Part shown: one piece after another, positions 17,442 to 26,921 of the stretch | Position numbering within the stretch: position 1 is the stretch's first letter | Layout: each line of letters begins with the position of its first letter | Source: Tumebacillus flagellatus | Lineage (GTDB): Bacteria; Bacillota; Bacilli; Tumebacillales; Tumebacillaceae | Direction: 5' to 3' | Length of the DNA: 64,000 nucleotides | NCBI RefSeq assembly: GCF_000714935.1 | Contig: NZ_JMIR01000016.1 | Location: forward strand, 29,814-93,813 | Notes under the pieces: generated by a model | Database searches by the model: none | What the model saw: the letters and a program-made list of their open reading frames with translations, nothing else | What the model was told of the DNA's origin: nothing | Translations under genes and position numbers: made by a program

Positions 17442-19475
17442 TTGAAACTCAAGGACTTAGGTGTAATCGGGGCTGTCATCGGGATCGTAGTTATGATGGT
17501 CATCCCTATGCCTACTTTTTTGCTGGATTTTTTGTTGATCATCAACTTGAGCATCGCCTTGACGATTTTGCTTGTGGCGATGAATACCAAGGAGCCGCTT
17601 GAATTTGGGATTTTTCCATCCTTGTTGCTTTTGACAACGTTGTTCCGGCTGGCTCTGAACGTGTCGTCGACTCGCTCCATCCTCTCTTCCGGAGAGGCCG
17701 GGGACGTCATTCACACTTTCGGGACGTTCGTTATCGGTGGGAACGCGGTCGTCGGTTTTATCGTGTTCCTTATTCTTGTCATTATCCAATTTATCGTCAT
17801 CACCAAAGGTTCGGAGCGCGTTGCGGAAGTTGCAGCCCGCTTCACCTTGGACGCGATGCCGGGTAAGCAGATCTCCATCGATGCGGACTTGAACGCAGGC
17901 TTGCTCACCGAGCGGGAAGCTCGGGAGAAACGTTCGAAAATTCAACGCGAAGCCGATTTCTACGGAGCGATGGACGGTGCTTCGAAATTCGTCAAAGGCG
18001 ATGCGATCGCCGGGATGATCATCGTGGCCATCAACATCATCGCCGGGTTTGTCATCGGGGTGGCGATGCGCGGTGAATCGGCAACGCAAGCCATGCAGAA
18101 CTACACGATTCTCTCGGTCGGCGATGGTCTGGTTTCGCAGATTCCGGCGCTGCTGATTTCGACGGCAACCGGTCTCGTCGTAACCCGAGCCGCTTCTGAC
18201 AACAATCTTTCCGAAGATATCACCAAGCAACTGCTCGCGTATCCGAAGATGCTTTTCATCGTCGGCGGCGTGATCGGGTTGATGGGATTGTTCACGCCGA
18301 TCGGTGTGCTGAAGACCTGGCCGGTGGCCGGACTTATCGTATACGGCGGATTCCTGATGCAGCGCTCGATGAAACTGGAGACGATTCGTGAGTTGGAGCA
18401 GGTGGAAGAGACGAAACAAGAAGAAGTGCGCAGTCCGGAGAGCGTGATTTCCTTGATTCAAGTCGACCCGATCGAATTCGAATTCGGTTATGCGCTGATT
18501 CCGCTTGCCGATGTCAATCAGGGCGGCGACTTGCTCGACCGTGTCATCATGATTCGACGTCAGTTTGCGTTGGAGATGGGCTTGGTGGTTCCGGTCATCC
18601 GCATCCGAGACAATATCCAACTGCGCCCCAACGAGTATGTGATCAAGATCAAGGGCAACGAAGTCGCGCGCGGCGAACTGCTGCTTGACCACTATCTCGC
18701 CATGAGTCCTGGATTTGACGACGAGAACATCGTCGGCATCCCGACCAAGGAACCGGCGTTCGGTTTGCCGGCGCTCTGGGTCACCGACAACATGCGGGAA
18801 CAGGCGGAGTTCGCCGGTTACACCGTTGTCGATCCGCCTTCGGTGGTGGCAACTCACCTGACAGAAGTGTTGCGCAAACATGCCAGCGAGCTGCTGGGCC
18901 GTCAAGAAACCAAGCAACTCATCGATTCGCTGCGCGAGAACTACCCGGCGCTGGTCGACGAAGTGGTTCCGAACCAGTTGTCGATCGGGGAAGTGCAGAA
19001 GGTGCTCATCAACCTGCTGCGTGAAAAAGTTTCCATTCGAGACTTGGTTACCATTCTGGAGGCCTTGGCCGATTATGTTGGGTATACCAAGGATACTGAC
19101 ATTCTGACAGAGTATGTTCGCCAGGCGCTGTCCCGTCAGATTACGAACCAATACAAAGCGGGAGGAGGTCCGCTCAAGGTGATCACGCTGAGCCCGAACG
19201 TGGAGAAGCTGTTGCTCGACAACATCCAAGGGTCCGACCAAGGAACTTACCTGGCGCTTGACCCGCGCGTCTCTCAGCAGATCTACCAGAAGTTGGCCGA
19301 ACAGGTGCAAGTGGTGACAAACCAAGGGCACCCTCCGCTCCTGCTCACTTCGCCGAACACCCGCATGCATGTGCGCAAGTTGATTGAGCGCGTCTTGCCC
19401 GACGTGGCGGTGCTTTCCTTTAACGAACTCGATACAACAGTTGATGTTCAAAGCGGAGGGGTGGTGAATCTGTAA
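17442..19475 (+). CDS. flhA: Flagellar export gate protein FlhA
   Basis: 677 aa. Eight hydrophobic segments in the N-terminal half include the highly conserved FHIPEP-like region (residues about 140-210, ARFTLDAMPGKQISIDADLN). The C-terminal cytoplasmic ring domain docks chaperones. It starts at the TTG at 17442 after GTAGGAGGG, with no better ATG near. flhF begins one base before its stop codon ends. Confidence 0.97.
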   Translation: MKLKDLGVIGAVIGIVVMMVIPMPTFLLDFLLIINLSIALTILLVAMNTKEPLEFGIFPSLLLLTTLFRLALNVSSTRSILSSGEAGDVIHTFGTFVIGGNAVVGFIVFLILVIIQFIVITKGSERVAEVAARFTLDAMPGKQISIDADLNAGLLTEREAREKRSKIQREADFYGAMDGASKFVKGDAIAGMIIVAINIIAGFVIGVAMRGESATQAMQNYTILSVGDGLVSQIPALLISTATGLVVTRAASDNNLSEDITKQLLAYPKMLFIVGGVIGLMGLFTPIGVLKTWPVAGLIVYGGFLMQRSMKLETIRELEQVEETKQEEVRSPESVISLIQVDPIEFEFGYALIPLADVNQGGDLLDRVIMIRRQFALEMGLVVPVIRIRDNIQLRPNEYVIKIKGNEVARGELLLDHYLAMSPGFDDENIVGIPTKEPAFGLPALWVTDNMREQAEFAGYTVVDPPSVVATHLTEVLRKHASELLGRQETKQLIDSLRENYPALVDEVVPNQLSIGEVQKVLINLLREKVSIRDLVTILEALADYVGYTKDTDILTEYVRQALSRQITNQYKAGGGPLKVITLSPNVEKLLLDNIQGSDQGTYLALDPRVSQQIYQKLAEQVQVVTNQGHPPLLLTSPNTRMHVRKLIERVLPDVAVLSFNELDTTVDVQSGGVVNL

Positions 19476-20836
19476 TGCTGGTCAAACGCTATATGGTCAA
19501 AGAAATGCCGGAAGCAGTCGCACTGATTCGGGAAGACCTCGGCAAAGACGCCGTGATTCTCTCGACCAAGAAAGTGCAAAGCCGGGGGTTCCTCGGGCTG
19601 TTCAGCAAAACTCACATCGAAGTAATCGCGGCGGCCAACGAAGAAAAACCAGCGGATCGTCCGGTTCCGGCGACGTTGCCGCGCAACTTCGCGGTGGGTG
19701 CGTACCAACAACAATCCCGCCCGCAGGCGGGGAGCGCCACGGCTACGCTTGAGCCGCTGGCGCAAAGCGAGCATTCGGACCCTGTGGCGGCTGTGGCGGC
19801 GTTCCAAGCGGCTGTTGCTACTCCGCCCGTCACATCGCCGCTCCCGTCGACACAACTTGCACAGTCGACGCGGCAGACGCCTTCGGCAACTCCCGCAGTT
19901 CGATCCGAAGCGGTTGCCGGCGCTTCCGAACCGTCCGTCGTCTCGGCCCGCACGGAGGAAGACGACACTGTACTGCGAGAAGTACAAGACCTTCGCCACT
20001 TGATCCGCAGCTTGATCAACGCCAACAATCACAAGATGTTTCCGGAGTCGGTTTACACGGTTCGCAAACAACTTTTGGCAAACGGGGTGGCAGAAGAGCA
20101 GGTGGATGACCTTGTCGAACGGGGAATTCGCGAGTTTCCACAAGTTCAGGACATCACGGAGCAGGAATTTCGAGGTATTTTGACAAAGTTTATTAGGGAG
20201 GAGTTGGAGAAGGTCGGGGCACCGTCCCCCATCGCTCCAACCACCCGTGTCGTATCGTTCATGGGACCGACCGGCGTCGGCAAAACCACGACGATTGCAA
20301 AGTTGGCAGCCGGGCAAGTGTTGACTTACGGCCGGAGAGTCGGACTGATTACCACCGATACGTACCGGATCGCAGCGGTCGAGCAATTGCGCACGTATGC
20401 GACGATCCTGAACGTGCCGCTGGAAGTCTGTTACTCACCGGACGATGTGCAACGCGCCATGGAGAGATTCGCCGACTACGACTTGATTCTCGTTGACACT
20501 GCGGGACGCAATTACCACAACCGGCTGAATGTGCAAGAGTTGGAACCGTACTTGAAAGTGCTCTCTCCGGATGAGACCTATCTGGTGCTGGCTCTGACTT
20601 CAAAGTCGACCGACCTGTCGGACATCGTGCAGAACTTTGAGCAGATTCCCATTCAGAAGTACCTGTTCACCAAAGCGGATGAAACCACAAGCTATGGTTC
20701 GATCTACAACTTGGTCGTCCGTCACGGCATTTCCCTTTCTTATCTGACCACAGGTCAGACGGTTCCGGATGACATCGAACTTGCATCCGCCGAGAAAGTA
20801 GCGACTCTGTTGGTGGGAGAGAAGTCCGATGCATGA
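19475..20836 (+). CDS. flhF: Flagellar biosynthesis GTPase FlhF
   Basis: 453 aa SRP-type GTPase that helps set flagellar number and position. An N-terminal B domain (VKRYMVKEMPEAVALIREDL) is followed by a disordered Ala/Pro/Ser-rich stretch (about residues 75-165), then the NG domain with G1 motif GPTGVGKTTTIAKLA near residue 265 and the DTAGRNYHN motif. The gene overlaps flhG by 8 bases. Confidence 0.96.
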   Translation: MLVKRYMVKEMPEAVALIREDLGKDAVILSTKKVQSRGFLGLFSKTHIEVIAAANEEKPADRPVPATLPRNFAVGAYQQQSRPQAGSATATLEPLAQSEHSDPVAAVAAFQAAVATPPVTSPLPSTQLAQSTRQTPSATPAVRSEAVAGASEPSVVSARTEEDDTVLREVQDLRHLIRSLINANNHKMFPESVYTVRKQLLANGVAEEQVDDLVERGIREFPQVQDITEQEFRGILTKFIREELEKVGAPSPIAPTTRVVSFMGPTGVGKTTTIAKLAAGQVLTYGRRVGLITTDTYRIAAVEQLRTYATILNVPLEVCYSPDDVQRAMERFADYDLILVDTAGRNYHNRLNVQELEPYLKVLSPDETYLVLALTSKSTDLSDIVQNFEQIPIQKYLFTKADETTSYGSIYNLVVRHGISLSYLTTGQTVPDDIELASAEKVATLLVGEKSDA

Positions 20837-21701
20837 TCAGGCACAGCGTTTGCGTTCGATGGTCGCGCAAGCCAACCGCGCTGCGTCCGGCCGAGAGACG
20901 CGGGTGATCACAATCTCCAGCGGCAAGGGAGGAGTCGGCAAGTCGAATTTCACTCTGAATTACGCCCTCGCGTTGGCGGAACAGGGGAAGAAAGTCGTCA
21001 TCCTTGACGCAGACGTCGGGTTTGCAAACATCGACGTGCTGATGGGAGTGAAACCGAAACAGACCTTAGCTGAATTAATTCGCAAGGAAGCCACATTGTG
21101 GGAGATCCTCGAGACCGGCCCGATGGACATCAAATTCATCGCCGGCGGCTCTGGATTTCAAGATCTGCTCGACCTTCAACCGGAACAGTTTGATTATCTG
21201 GTGGAGCAGTTGGGTCAGTTGCAGGGATACGCGGATTACGTGTTGATTGACACAGGAGCCGGGTTGAACGCGCAATCGTTGCGTTTGATCTTGGCAGCTG
21301 ACGAGATCTTCGTCGTCTTAACGCCGGAACCAACGTCGATCACCGATGCGTATGCGCTGATCAAGATGGTTGTTAACCGAGATCCGTCCGCACATTTGAA
21401 GTTGTTGGTCAACCGTGCGCAAACGGTCGGGGAAGGCCGGGAAGCTGCAGACAAGGTCAGCCTCGTGGCCGAGCGCTTCCTGAATTTGAAGATTCCGATG
21501 CTGGGCATCCTGCCGGATGATCCGAACGTGACCAAATCGGTAAAGCAACAGATACCTTTTTACATCGCGCACCCGGAAACGACGGCATCCCGAAGTCTGA
21601 AACAGATGATTCAAACTCAACTCCACGGAGAAGCGGAACAGGATGCGCCTCCCAAAGGGATGAAACAGTTTTTACATCGAATGGTACGACTGTTTCGATA
21701 A
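20829..21701 (+). CDS. flhG: MinD-like ATPase FlhG
   Basis: 290 aa. The deviant Walker A motif (SSGKGGVGKSNFTLNYALAL) and the DADVGFANIDVLMG segment place it with FlhG/YlxH in the MinD family. It activates FlhF GTP hydrolysis and limits or places flagella. The N-terminal DQAQRLRSM is the FlhF-activating helix type. A C-terminal amphipathic membrane helix is likely (MKQFLHRMVRLF). Confidence 0.95.
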   Translation: MHDQAQRLRSMVAQANRAASGRETRVITISSGKGGVGKSNFTLNYALALAEQGKKVVILDADVGFANIDVLMGVKPKQTLAELIRKEATLWEILETGPMDIKFIAGGSGFQDLLDLQPEQFDYLVEQLGQLQGYADYVLIDTGAGLNAQSLRLILAADEIFVVLTPEPTSITDAYALIKMVVNRDPSAHLKLLVNRAQTVGEGREAADKVSLVAERFLNLKIPMLGILPDDPNVTKSVKQQIPFYIAHPETTASRSLKQMIQTQLHGEAEQDAPPKGMKQFLHRMVRLFR

Positions 21702-21720
21702 ACTTGGAACCAAAGGATGA

Positions 21721-22791
21721 ATGACCGGGATGAAGCCGATTCAAGTTCTCGTCTGTGACGATTCAGCACTTATGCGTCGCATCATCAGCGACATTCTCAA
21801 GTCGGACCCTGAAATCATCGTAGTTGGCACAGCAAAGAACGGTCAGGAAGCGCTTGAATTGATTCCGCAGTTGAAGCCGGATGTCTTGACGCTGGACATC
21901 GAGATGCCGGTGCTCAACGGCCTTGAAGCGTTGCCGATGATTTGGCGCAAATACAAGTTGCCGACCATCATGCTCTCCAGCCTCACGCAAGAAGGGGCTG
22001 ACGCAACGATCAAAGCCTTGGAACTGGGCGCGTTCGATTTCGTGGGAAAACCATCCGGTTCGATCTCGCTTGATTTGGCAAAGGTCGGACAGGATCTGAT
22101 TCATAAAATTAAAGCCGCCGCAAAAAAGGAACAAGTCGTCCAGAGCACGAAGTATTTTAGGCCGCAACCAAAACCGACACCCGCGCCGCCCAAACCGTTG
22201 CGTACGTCGAAGCGTGTCGAAGAAATTTTGGCGATCGGCACCTCTACGGGAGGGCCGCGCGCGCTGCAGATGGTGCTTTCTCATCTGCCGGCAACGCTTG
22301 CGGCGCCTGTTGTGGTCGTGCAGCACATGCCGGCGGGCTTCACCCGTTCGCTGGCACAGCGGCTTGACCATCTCTGCTTGGTCTCGGTGCAGGAAGCACA
22401 GGACGGGCAAGTGTTGGAGCAAGGACATGTTTATATCGCCCCCGGGGACTACCACATGCGAATTGTGGAGAAGTCGCCCGGCACGTATGTGATTCAATTG
22501 AATCAAGAGCCGCCGGTTGGCGGTCATCGTCCCGCTGTAGACACCATGTATGACTCGCTGGCAGAACTTCGCGGTGTTCGGATACGAGCTGCGATACTGA
22601 CGGGAATGGGCGGAGATGGCGCAAACGGAATGGTAAAAATCAAAGCCCAAGGCGGTCGCACGATCGCGGAAGCACAGGAATCATGCGTTGTTTTTGGAAT
22701 GCCCCGCACAGCGATCGCCAAGGGCTGCGTTGACATCATCGCCCCGTTGGACCGCATCGCGGACGAACTCACGAAGCCTTGGAATTGCTAG
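21721..22791 (+). CDS. cheB: Chemotaxis protein-glutamate methylesterase CheB
   Basis: 356 aa. The receiver domain (residues 1-125) has the phosphorylatable Asp in DVLTLDIEMPVLNG. The methylesterase domain has the Ser (GTSTGGPRAL), His (VVVQHMPAGF) and Asp (TGMGGDGANGM) of the catalytic triad. It removes methyl groups and deamidates chemoreceptors. The start may be the ATG at 21721 or the ATG at 21730; AAAGGA sits 3 or 12 bases away respectively. No cheR is in the window. Confidence 0.95.
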   Translation: MTGMKPIQVLVCDDSALMRRIISDILKSDPEIIVVGTAKNGQEALELIPQLKPDVLTLDIEMPVLNGLEALPMIWRKYKLPTIMLSSLTQEGADATIKALELGAFDFVGKPSGSISLDLAKVGQDLIHKIKAAAKKEQVVQSTKYFRPQPKPTPAPPKPLRTSKRVEEILAIGTSTGGPRALQMVLSHLPATLAAPVVVVQHMPAGFTRSLAQRLDHLCLVSVQEAQDGQVLEQGHVYIAPGDYHMRIVEKSPGTYVIQLNQEPPVGGHRPAVDTMYDSLAELRGVRIRAAILTGMGGDGANGMVKIKAQGGRTIAEAQESCVVFGMPRTAIAKGCVDIIAPLDRIADELTKPWNC

Positions 22792-22803
22792 GAGGTGTCA
22801 TAC

Positions 22804-24876
22804 ATGGACATGAATCAATATTTGGATATGTTCATTGAGGAATCAAAAGAGCATTTGCAGGCGATCAACGAAAACCTGCTCGCTTTGGAGCAAAACCCGC
22901 AATCCCTTGACATCGTCAACGTCATCTTCCGTTCCGCTCACACGCTCAAAGGCATGGCGGCAACGATGGGCTTTGAACAGATGGCGCACCTGACGCACGA
23001 TATGGAAAACGGTCTGGACCTGATGCGCAACGGAAAACTCGCCGTTACGCAAGAAGTGATGGACGTGCTTTTCAGCTGCGTCGACGTGTTGGAAACTCAG
23101 CTTCACCAAATCATCGAAACCGGCACAGATGCGGGCGTGAACGTCGAGGCTCTCGTCGCGCAGCTCAAAGCGATCGCTTCCGGCAAACCGGTAGCGGCCG
23201 CAGTGCCGAGTGCGTCCGTCGCTCCTGCTGCTGCAGCAGGAGAAGCAGAGTCCAATGACAACCTCGATCTCAACGAATACGAGTCCACCATTCTCCAACA
23301 ATCCAAGGAGAAGGGGTTCACCGGGTATAAGATCGTCGTCCGTCTCGAAGAGAAGTGCGTGATGCGCGCAGCCCGCGCCTACATGGTGTTTGACGCGTAC
23401 GAGCGCGTCGGGGAAATCATCAAGTCGGAACCGCGCGTGGAAGACCTCGAAGAAGAGAAGTTCGAGAACGAGTTCATGCTCGTGCTCGTCACGCAAGAAG
23501 ATATCGAAAAAGTCCGCAAGACCGGTTTGAACGTCTCGGAAGTCGCTTCTGTGGAAGTGACGGAGATCGACGTGCATCAGGCGCCGGCTCAACCGGCGGC
23601 GCCGACTCCGGCGGTTGCTGCCCACGTGGAGCCGATCGTGCAAGCCGTTTCGCAAGCAGCGGCAACAGCATCGGTTGCAGAAGCTCCGAAAGCGGCAGCG
23701 CACGACGCCAGGAAGCCGCAATTGGGCAAATCGGTTCGCGTTGACATCGAGCGCCTTGACGTTCTGATCAACCTGTTCTCCGAGTTGGTTATCGACCGGA
23801 CTCGTCTGGAGCAGATCGCACGGGAGTTGGGCAACCAAAGCCTGTACGAAACGGTCGAGCACATGAGCCGTATCTCTACAGACCTGCAAAACATCGTCAT
23901 GACGATTCGCATGGTCCCGGTGGAGACTGTCTTCAACCGTTTCCCGCGCATGGTCCGCGACCTCGCGCGCGATCTCAACAAAAAAGTCAACTTCGTCATC
24001 CGCGGACAAGAAACCGAACTCGACCGCACCGTCATCGATGAGATCGGCGATCCGCTGGTTCACTTGCTGCGCAACTCGCTTGACCACGGTTTGGAGAACC
24101 CGGAAGCTCGCCGCCAAAACGGCAAGGACGAAACGGGTCTAGTCGAACTGGTTGCGTTCCACTCCGGCAATCACGTCTTCATCGAAATCACCGATGACGG
24201 TAACGGCATCAACCGGGCGGGCGTGTTGAAGAAAGCGATCGAGAAGGGCATCGTCGATCCGTTCGCAGCGGAAAACATGACGGATCAGCAAGTATACGAT
24301 CTGCTCTTCCATTCCGGATTCTCCACGGCGGAGAAGATTTCCGACGTCTCGGGTCGCGGCGTCGGCCTCGACGTAGTCAAGACCAAGATCGAATCGCTCG
24401 GCGGTCGCGTGCTCGTCCAGTCGCAACCGGGCAAAGGCACGAAGTTCAGCATTCAACTGCCGCTGACCTTGTCGATCATCCAAGCGATGCTCGTGCAGAT
24501 CTCCGATGAGAAATATGCGATTCCGCTCAGCTCGATCATCGAGACGGCGATCATCAACAAAGCGGACGTCAAGCGCGTTCACAAGCAAGCTGTGATCGAC
24601 TTCCGCGGCCGCGTCGTCCCGCTGTTGTCCCTCGAAGAGATTTTCTCGATTCCGCGTCCGGAGCCGCAAGGCCTTGAGGAAGAGAACGTCGTCATCGTCC
24701 GCAAAGGCGACAAGATGGCGGCCCTCGTCGTAGATGCCTTCATCGGACAGCAAGAAGTCGTCCTCAAATCGCTGGGCAAGTACCTGACCGGCGGCGTGTT
24801 CGCCATCTCCGGGGCCACCATCCTCGGCGACGGCCAAGTCGCGCTGATCATGGACTGCAACGCACTGATTCAATAA
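22804..24876 (+). CDS. cheA: Chemotaxis histidine kinase CheA
   Basis: 690 aa. P1 carries the phosphorylated His (FRSAHTLKGMAATMG). The P2 CheY/CheB-binding domain sits near 150-250 between Ala-rich linkers, followed by dimerisation P3, the ATP-binding P4 with N, G1 and G2 boxes (NSLDHGLENPEARR, ITDDGNGIN, GRGVGLDVVKTKIESLGG) and the CheW-like P5. The ATG at 22804 is chosen because AGGAGGTG ends 6 bases before it; an in-frame GTG at 22795 is part of that site. Confidence 0.97.
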   Translation: MDMNQYLDMFIEESKEHLQAINENLLALEQNPQSLDIVNVIFRSAHTLKGMAATMGFEQMAHLTHDMENGLDLMRNGKLAVTQEVMDVLFSCVDVLETQLHQIIETGTDAGVNVEALVAQLKAIASGKPVAAAVPSASVAPAAAAGEAESNDNLDLNEYESTILQQSKEKGFTGYKIVVRLEEKCVMRAARAYMVFDAYERVGEIIKSEPRVEDLEEEKFENEFMLVLVTQEDIEKVRKTGLNVSEVASVEVTEIDVHQAPAQPAAPTPAVAAHVEPIVQAVSQAAATASVAEAPKAAAHDARKPQLGKSVRVDIERLDVLINLFSELVIDRTRLEQIARELGNQSLYETVEHMSRISTDLQNIVMTIRMVPVETVFNRFPRMVRDLARDLNKKVNFVIRGQETELDRTVIDEIGDPLVHLLRNSLDHGLENPEARRQNGKDETGLVELVAFHSGNHVFIEITDDGNGINRAGVLKKAIEKGIVDPFAAENMTDQQVYDLLFHSGFSTAEKISDVSGRGVGLDVVKTKIESLGGRVLVQSQPGKGTKFSIQLPLTLSIIQAMLVQISDEKYAIPLSSIIETAIINKADVKRVHKQAVIDFRGRVVPLLSLEEIFSIPRPEPQGLEEENVVIVRKGDKMAALVVDAFIGQQEVVLKSLGKYLTGGVFAISGATILGDGQVALIMDCNALIQ

Positions 24877-24907
24877 TCGTTGGGACTTAATTGAGGAGGG
24901 AATTGTC

Positions 24908-25384
24908 ATGTTGGAGCACAAAGATATCGTAGAGGAAATCAAGGTCATCGTCTTCCGTTTGGTCGATGAGGAATACGGCGTGGAAGTCAACCAAGTTCGT
25001 TCCATTGAACACATGCAAAAAATCACCCGCGTACCGCGCACTCCGGACTTCGTCAAGGGCGTCATCAACCTGCGCGGGATCGTCACCCCGGTCATCGATT
25101 TGAAATCCCGTTTTGACCTCGGGGAAGAAAACTACACCGATACCACACGCATCATCATCGTGGCGGTGGACGACATGGAAGTCGGTCTGATCGTAGACGC
25201 AGCCAACGACGTCATCGACATTCCGGTCAACAAAATCGAACAACCGCCGGCTGTAGTCGGCGGCATCAACAAAGCGTACCTGCGCGGTGTTGCAAAACTT
25301 TCGGATCGTCTGTTGATCATGCTCAATTTGGACAAAGTTCTGAGCAACGAAGAGATTCAAGCGATGTCCTCGATGGAGAGGTAG
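24908..25384 (+). CDS. cheW: Chemotaxis adaptor CheW
   Basis: 158 aa with one CheW domain. It begins EIKVIVFRLVDEEYGVEVNQ and includes the INLRGIVTPVIDLKSRF segment. It couples CheA to chemoreceptors. The site GAGGAGGG precedes the ATG. The order cheA-cheW-cheC-cheD-sigD follows Bacillus. Confidence 0.97.
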   Translation: MLEHKDIVEEIKVIVFRLVDEEYGVEVNQVRSIEHMQKITRVPRTPDFVKGVINLRGIVTPVIDLKSRFDLGEENYTDTTRIIIVAVDDMEVGLIVDAANDVIDIPVNKIEQPPAVVGGINKAYLRGVAKLSDRLLIMLNLDKVLSNEEIQAMSSMER

Positions 25385-25389
25385 TCGTG

Positions 25390-26010
25390 ATGAGTGAAGA
25401 AATTCGTAATTTAGGCGAATTTCAGCTGAGCGTTCTGCGCGAAGTCGGGAACATTGGCGCCGGGCATGCGGCCACGGCACTCTCCAAGTTGCTCGGCTCG
25501 GAGATTCAGATGAACGTGCCGCGCGTTTCGGTGGTCGGTTTCGAAGAGATCTCGGAGATTGTAGGCGGATCTGAACAATTTGTCATCGGGATCTTCCTGC
25601 GTGTTGAAGGCGAGATCCCGGGGAGCATTTTCTTCTTGCTGCAAGTTGAAAGTGCGAAACGTTTGGTGACCGATCTGGTGGGCAGCATGGGCTCTGCGGA
25701 ACCCGATGAGTTTTCCGAGATGGAAATCTCCGCTTTGCAGGAGATCGGCAACATCTTGGCCGGCTCGTATCTCTCGTCGCTCGCCGATTTCACCAAAAAA
25801 GAAATGTCCCCGACACCTCCCGCCATCGCGGTTGACATGGCAGGCGCCATCTTGAGCATTGGATTGGTTCAATTGGGTGCCGACTACGCTTTACTCGTCG
25901 ATACAGAATTCGTTCAAGGAGCGCGCAACATCGAAGGTCATTTCTTCATGTTGCCGGACCCGGGTTCGGTGCGGATTCTGTTCCATGCACTAGGGGTGGA
26001 TATCCAATGA
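25390..26010 (+). CDS. cheC: CheY-P phosphatase CheC
   Basis: 206 aa. Two phosphatase motifs are present: SVLREVGNIGAGHAATAL and SALQEIGNILAGSYLSSL. CheC removes phosphate from CheY and binds CheD, linking the receptor state to adaptation. The ATG at 25390 gives the standard N-terminus; a GTG one codon earlier is possible. The stop overlaps the cheD ATG. Confidence 0.95.
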   Translation: MSEEIRNLGEFQLSVLREVGNIGAGHAATALSKLLGSEIQMNVPRVSVVGFEEISEIVGGSEQFVIGIFLRVEGEIPGSIFFLLQVESAKRLVTDLVGSMGSAEPDEFSEMEISALQEIGNILAGSYLSSLADFTKKEMSPTPPAIAVDMAGAILSIGLVQLGADYALLVDTEFVQGARNIEGHFFMLPDPGSVRILFHALGVDIQ

Positions 26011-26486
26011 CAGTGATCAGAGTGGGGATGGCCGACTTGAACGTGGCGGACGGAGAAGATTCGTTGCGCACAACAGGTCTTGGGTCTTGTGTGGGGATCG
26101 CGCTGTACGATCCCCAAACCAAGATCACGGGCTTGGCGCACATCATGCTTCCGACTTCAGCCAATCCCAATGAGACGAATCGTGCCAAGTATGCCAACAC
26201 CGCCGTGCCCCTGCTGATCGAACTCATGGAGAAAAAAGGGGCGAACAGACGCCGCATGAACGCGAAACTTGCAGGAGGGGCGCAGATGTTCACATTCGCC
26301 GGACAAAGCGATTTGATGCGCATCGGACCGCGCAACGTGGAAGCGGTGAAAGAGGCGCTTCGTCTGAGCACGATTCCGGTCGTGGCAGAGGACACAGGGG
26401 GAAATTGCGGCCGAACGATAGAGCTATTTTCTGTTGACGGTTCTCTGGTTATTCGAACGGCAAAGCAAGGAGTCAGCACACTGTAA
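26007..26486 (+). CDS. cheD: Chemoreceptor glutamine deamidase CheD
   Basis: 159 aa. The catalytic Cys in TGLGSCVGIALYD and the His in GLAHIMLP are present, as is the family N-terminus (IRVGMADLNVADG). It deamidates chemoreceptor glutamines and is held in check by CheC. Coupled by overlap to cheC before and the next gene after. Confidence 0.96.
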   Translation: MTVIRVGMADLNVADGEDSLRTTGLGSCVGIALYDPQTKITGLAHIMLPTSANPNETNRAKYANTAVPLLIELMEKKGANRRRMNAKLAGGAQMFTFAGQSDLMRIGPRNVEAVKEALRLSTIPVVAEDTGGNCGRTIELFSVDGSLVIRTAKQGVSTL

Positions 26487-26914
26487 TGGATACAAACAAA
26501 CGCAAACCTGCAGACATTGGGATCCCGGTCGCGTTTGGCGTTGTGGGGTTTTTCTTCACGGGTGGATTGAGTCTCGCTGCGGGCAATACCGTGGTCACGA
26601 GCATTTTCCGCGGCGCTGTTGGACTTTTTGGAGCCTTTTTCCTAGGCTATATCATTCGAGTTGCGTTAAAAACGTTTGTCGGTTCCCAAGAAGACGCACA
26701 CGCGGAAGTGCTCGGCAAACATCTGGACTTGTTGCTTCCCGAGCAGCCTCAGAAGAAGGGAGCGAAATCCTCGAACGAAGAATCGGAGGAGACGTCGGAA
26801 GATATCTCCGCCGAATTCGTGCCTTGGAACTCGAACCCTGTGTCCGCCAAGGACAAATTTGAGGAGATCGACCCTGAAAAACTGGCTGACGCGTTGCGAC
26901 ATCTTGATGAATAG
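26486..26914 (+). CDS. Membrane protein of unknown function between cheD and sigD
   Basis: 142 aa, not recognised. Two hydrophobic segments at about residues 12-33 (IPVAFGVVGFFFTGGLSLAA) and 38-62 are followed by a basic patch and then a strongly acidic, Ser/Glu-rich soluble tail (EESEETSEDISAEF). The start codon overlaps the cheD stop (TAATG) and sigD follows after 7 bases, so it is surely part of the operon. In Bacillus subtilis cheD is followed directly by sigD. A link to motility is inference. Confidence 0.75.
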   Translation: MDTNKRKPADIGIPVAFGVVGFFFTGGLSLAAGNTVVTSIFRGAVGLFGAFFLGYIIRVALKTFVGSQEDAHAEVLGKHLDLLLPEQPQKKGAKSSNEESEETSEDISAEFVPWNSNPVSAKDKFEEIDPEKLADALRHLDE

Positions 26915-26921
26915 GTGAAGG

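Noticed and set aside
17457..19451. 664-codon open frame on the minus strand opposite flhA
   Set aside because: Complete overlap with flhA, composition of a shadow frame, no independent promoter.
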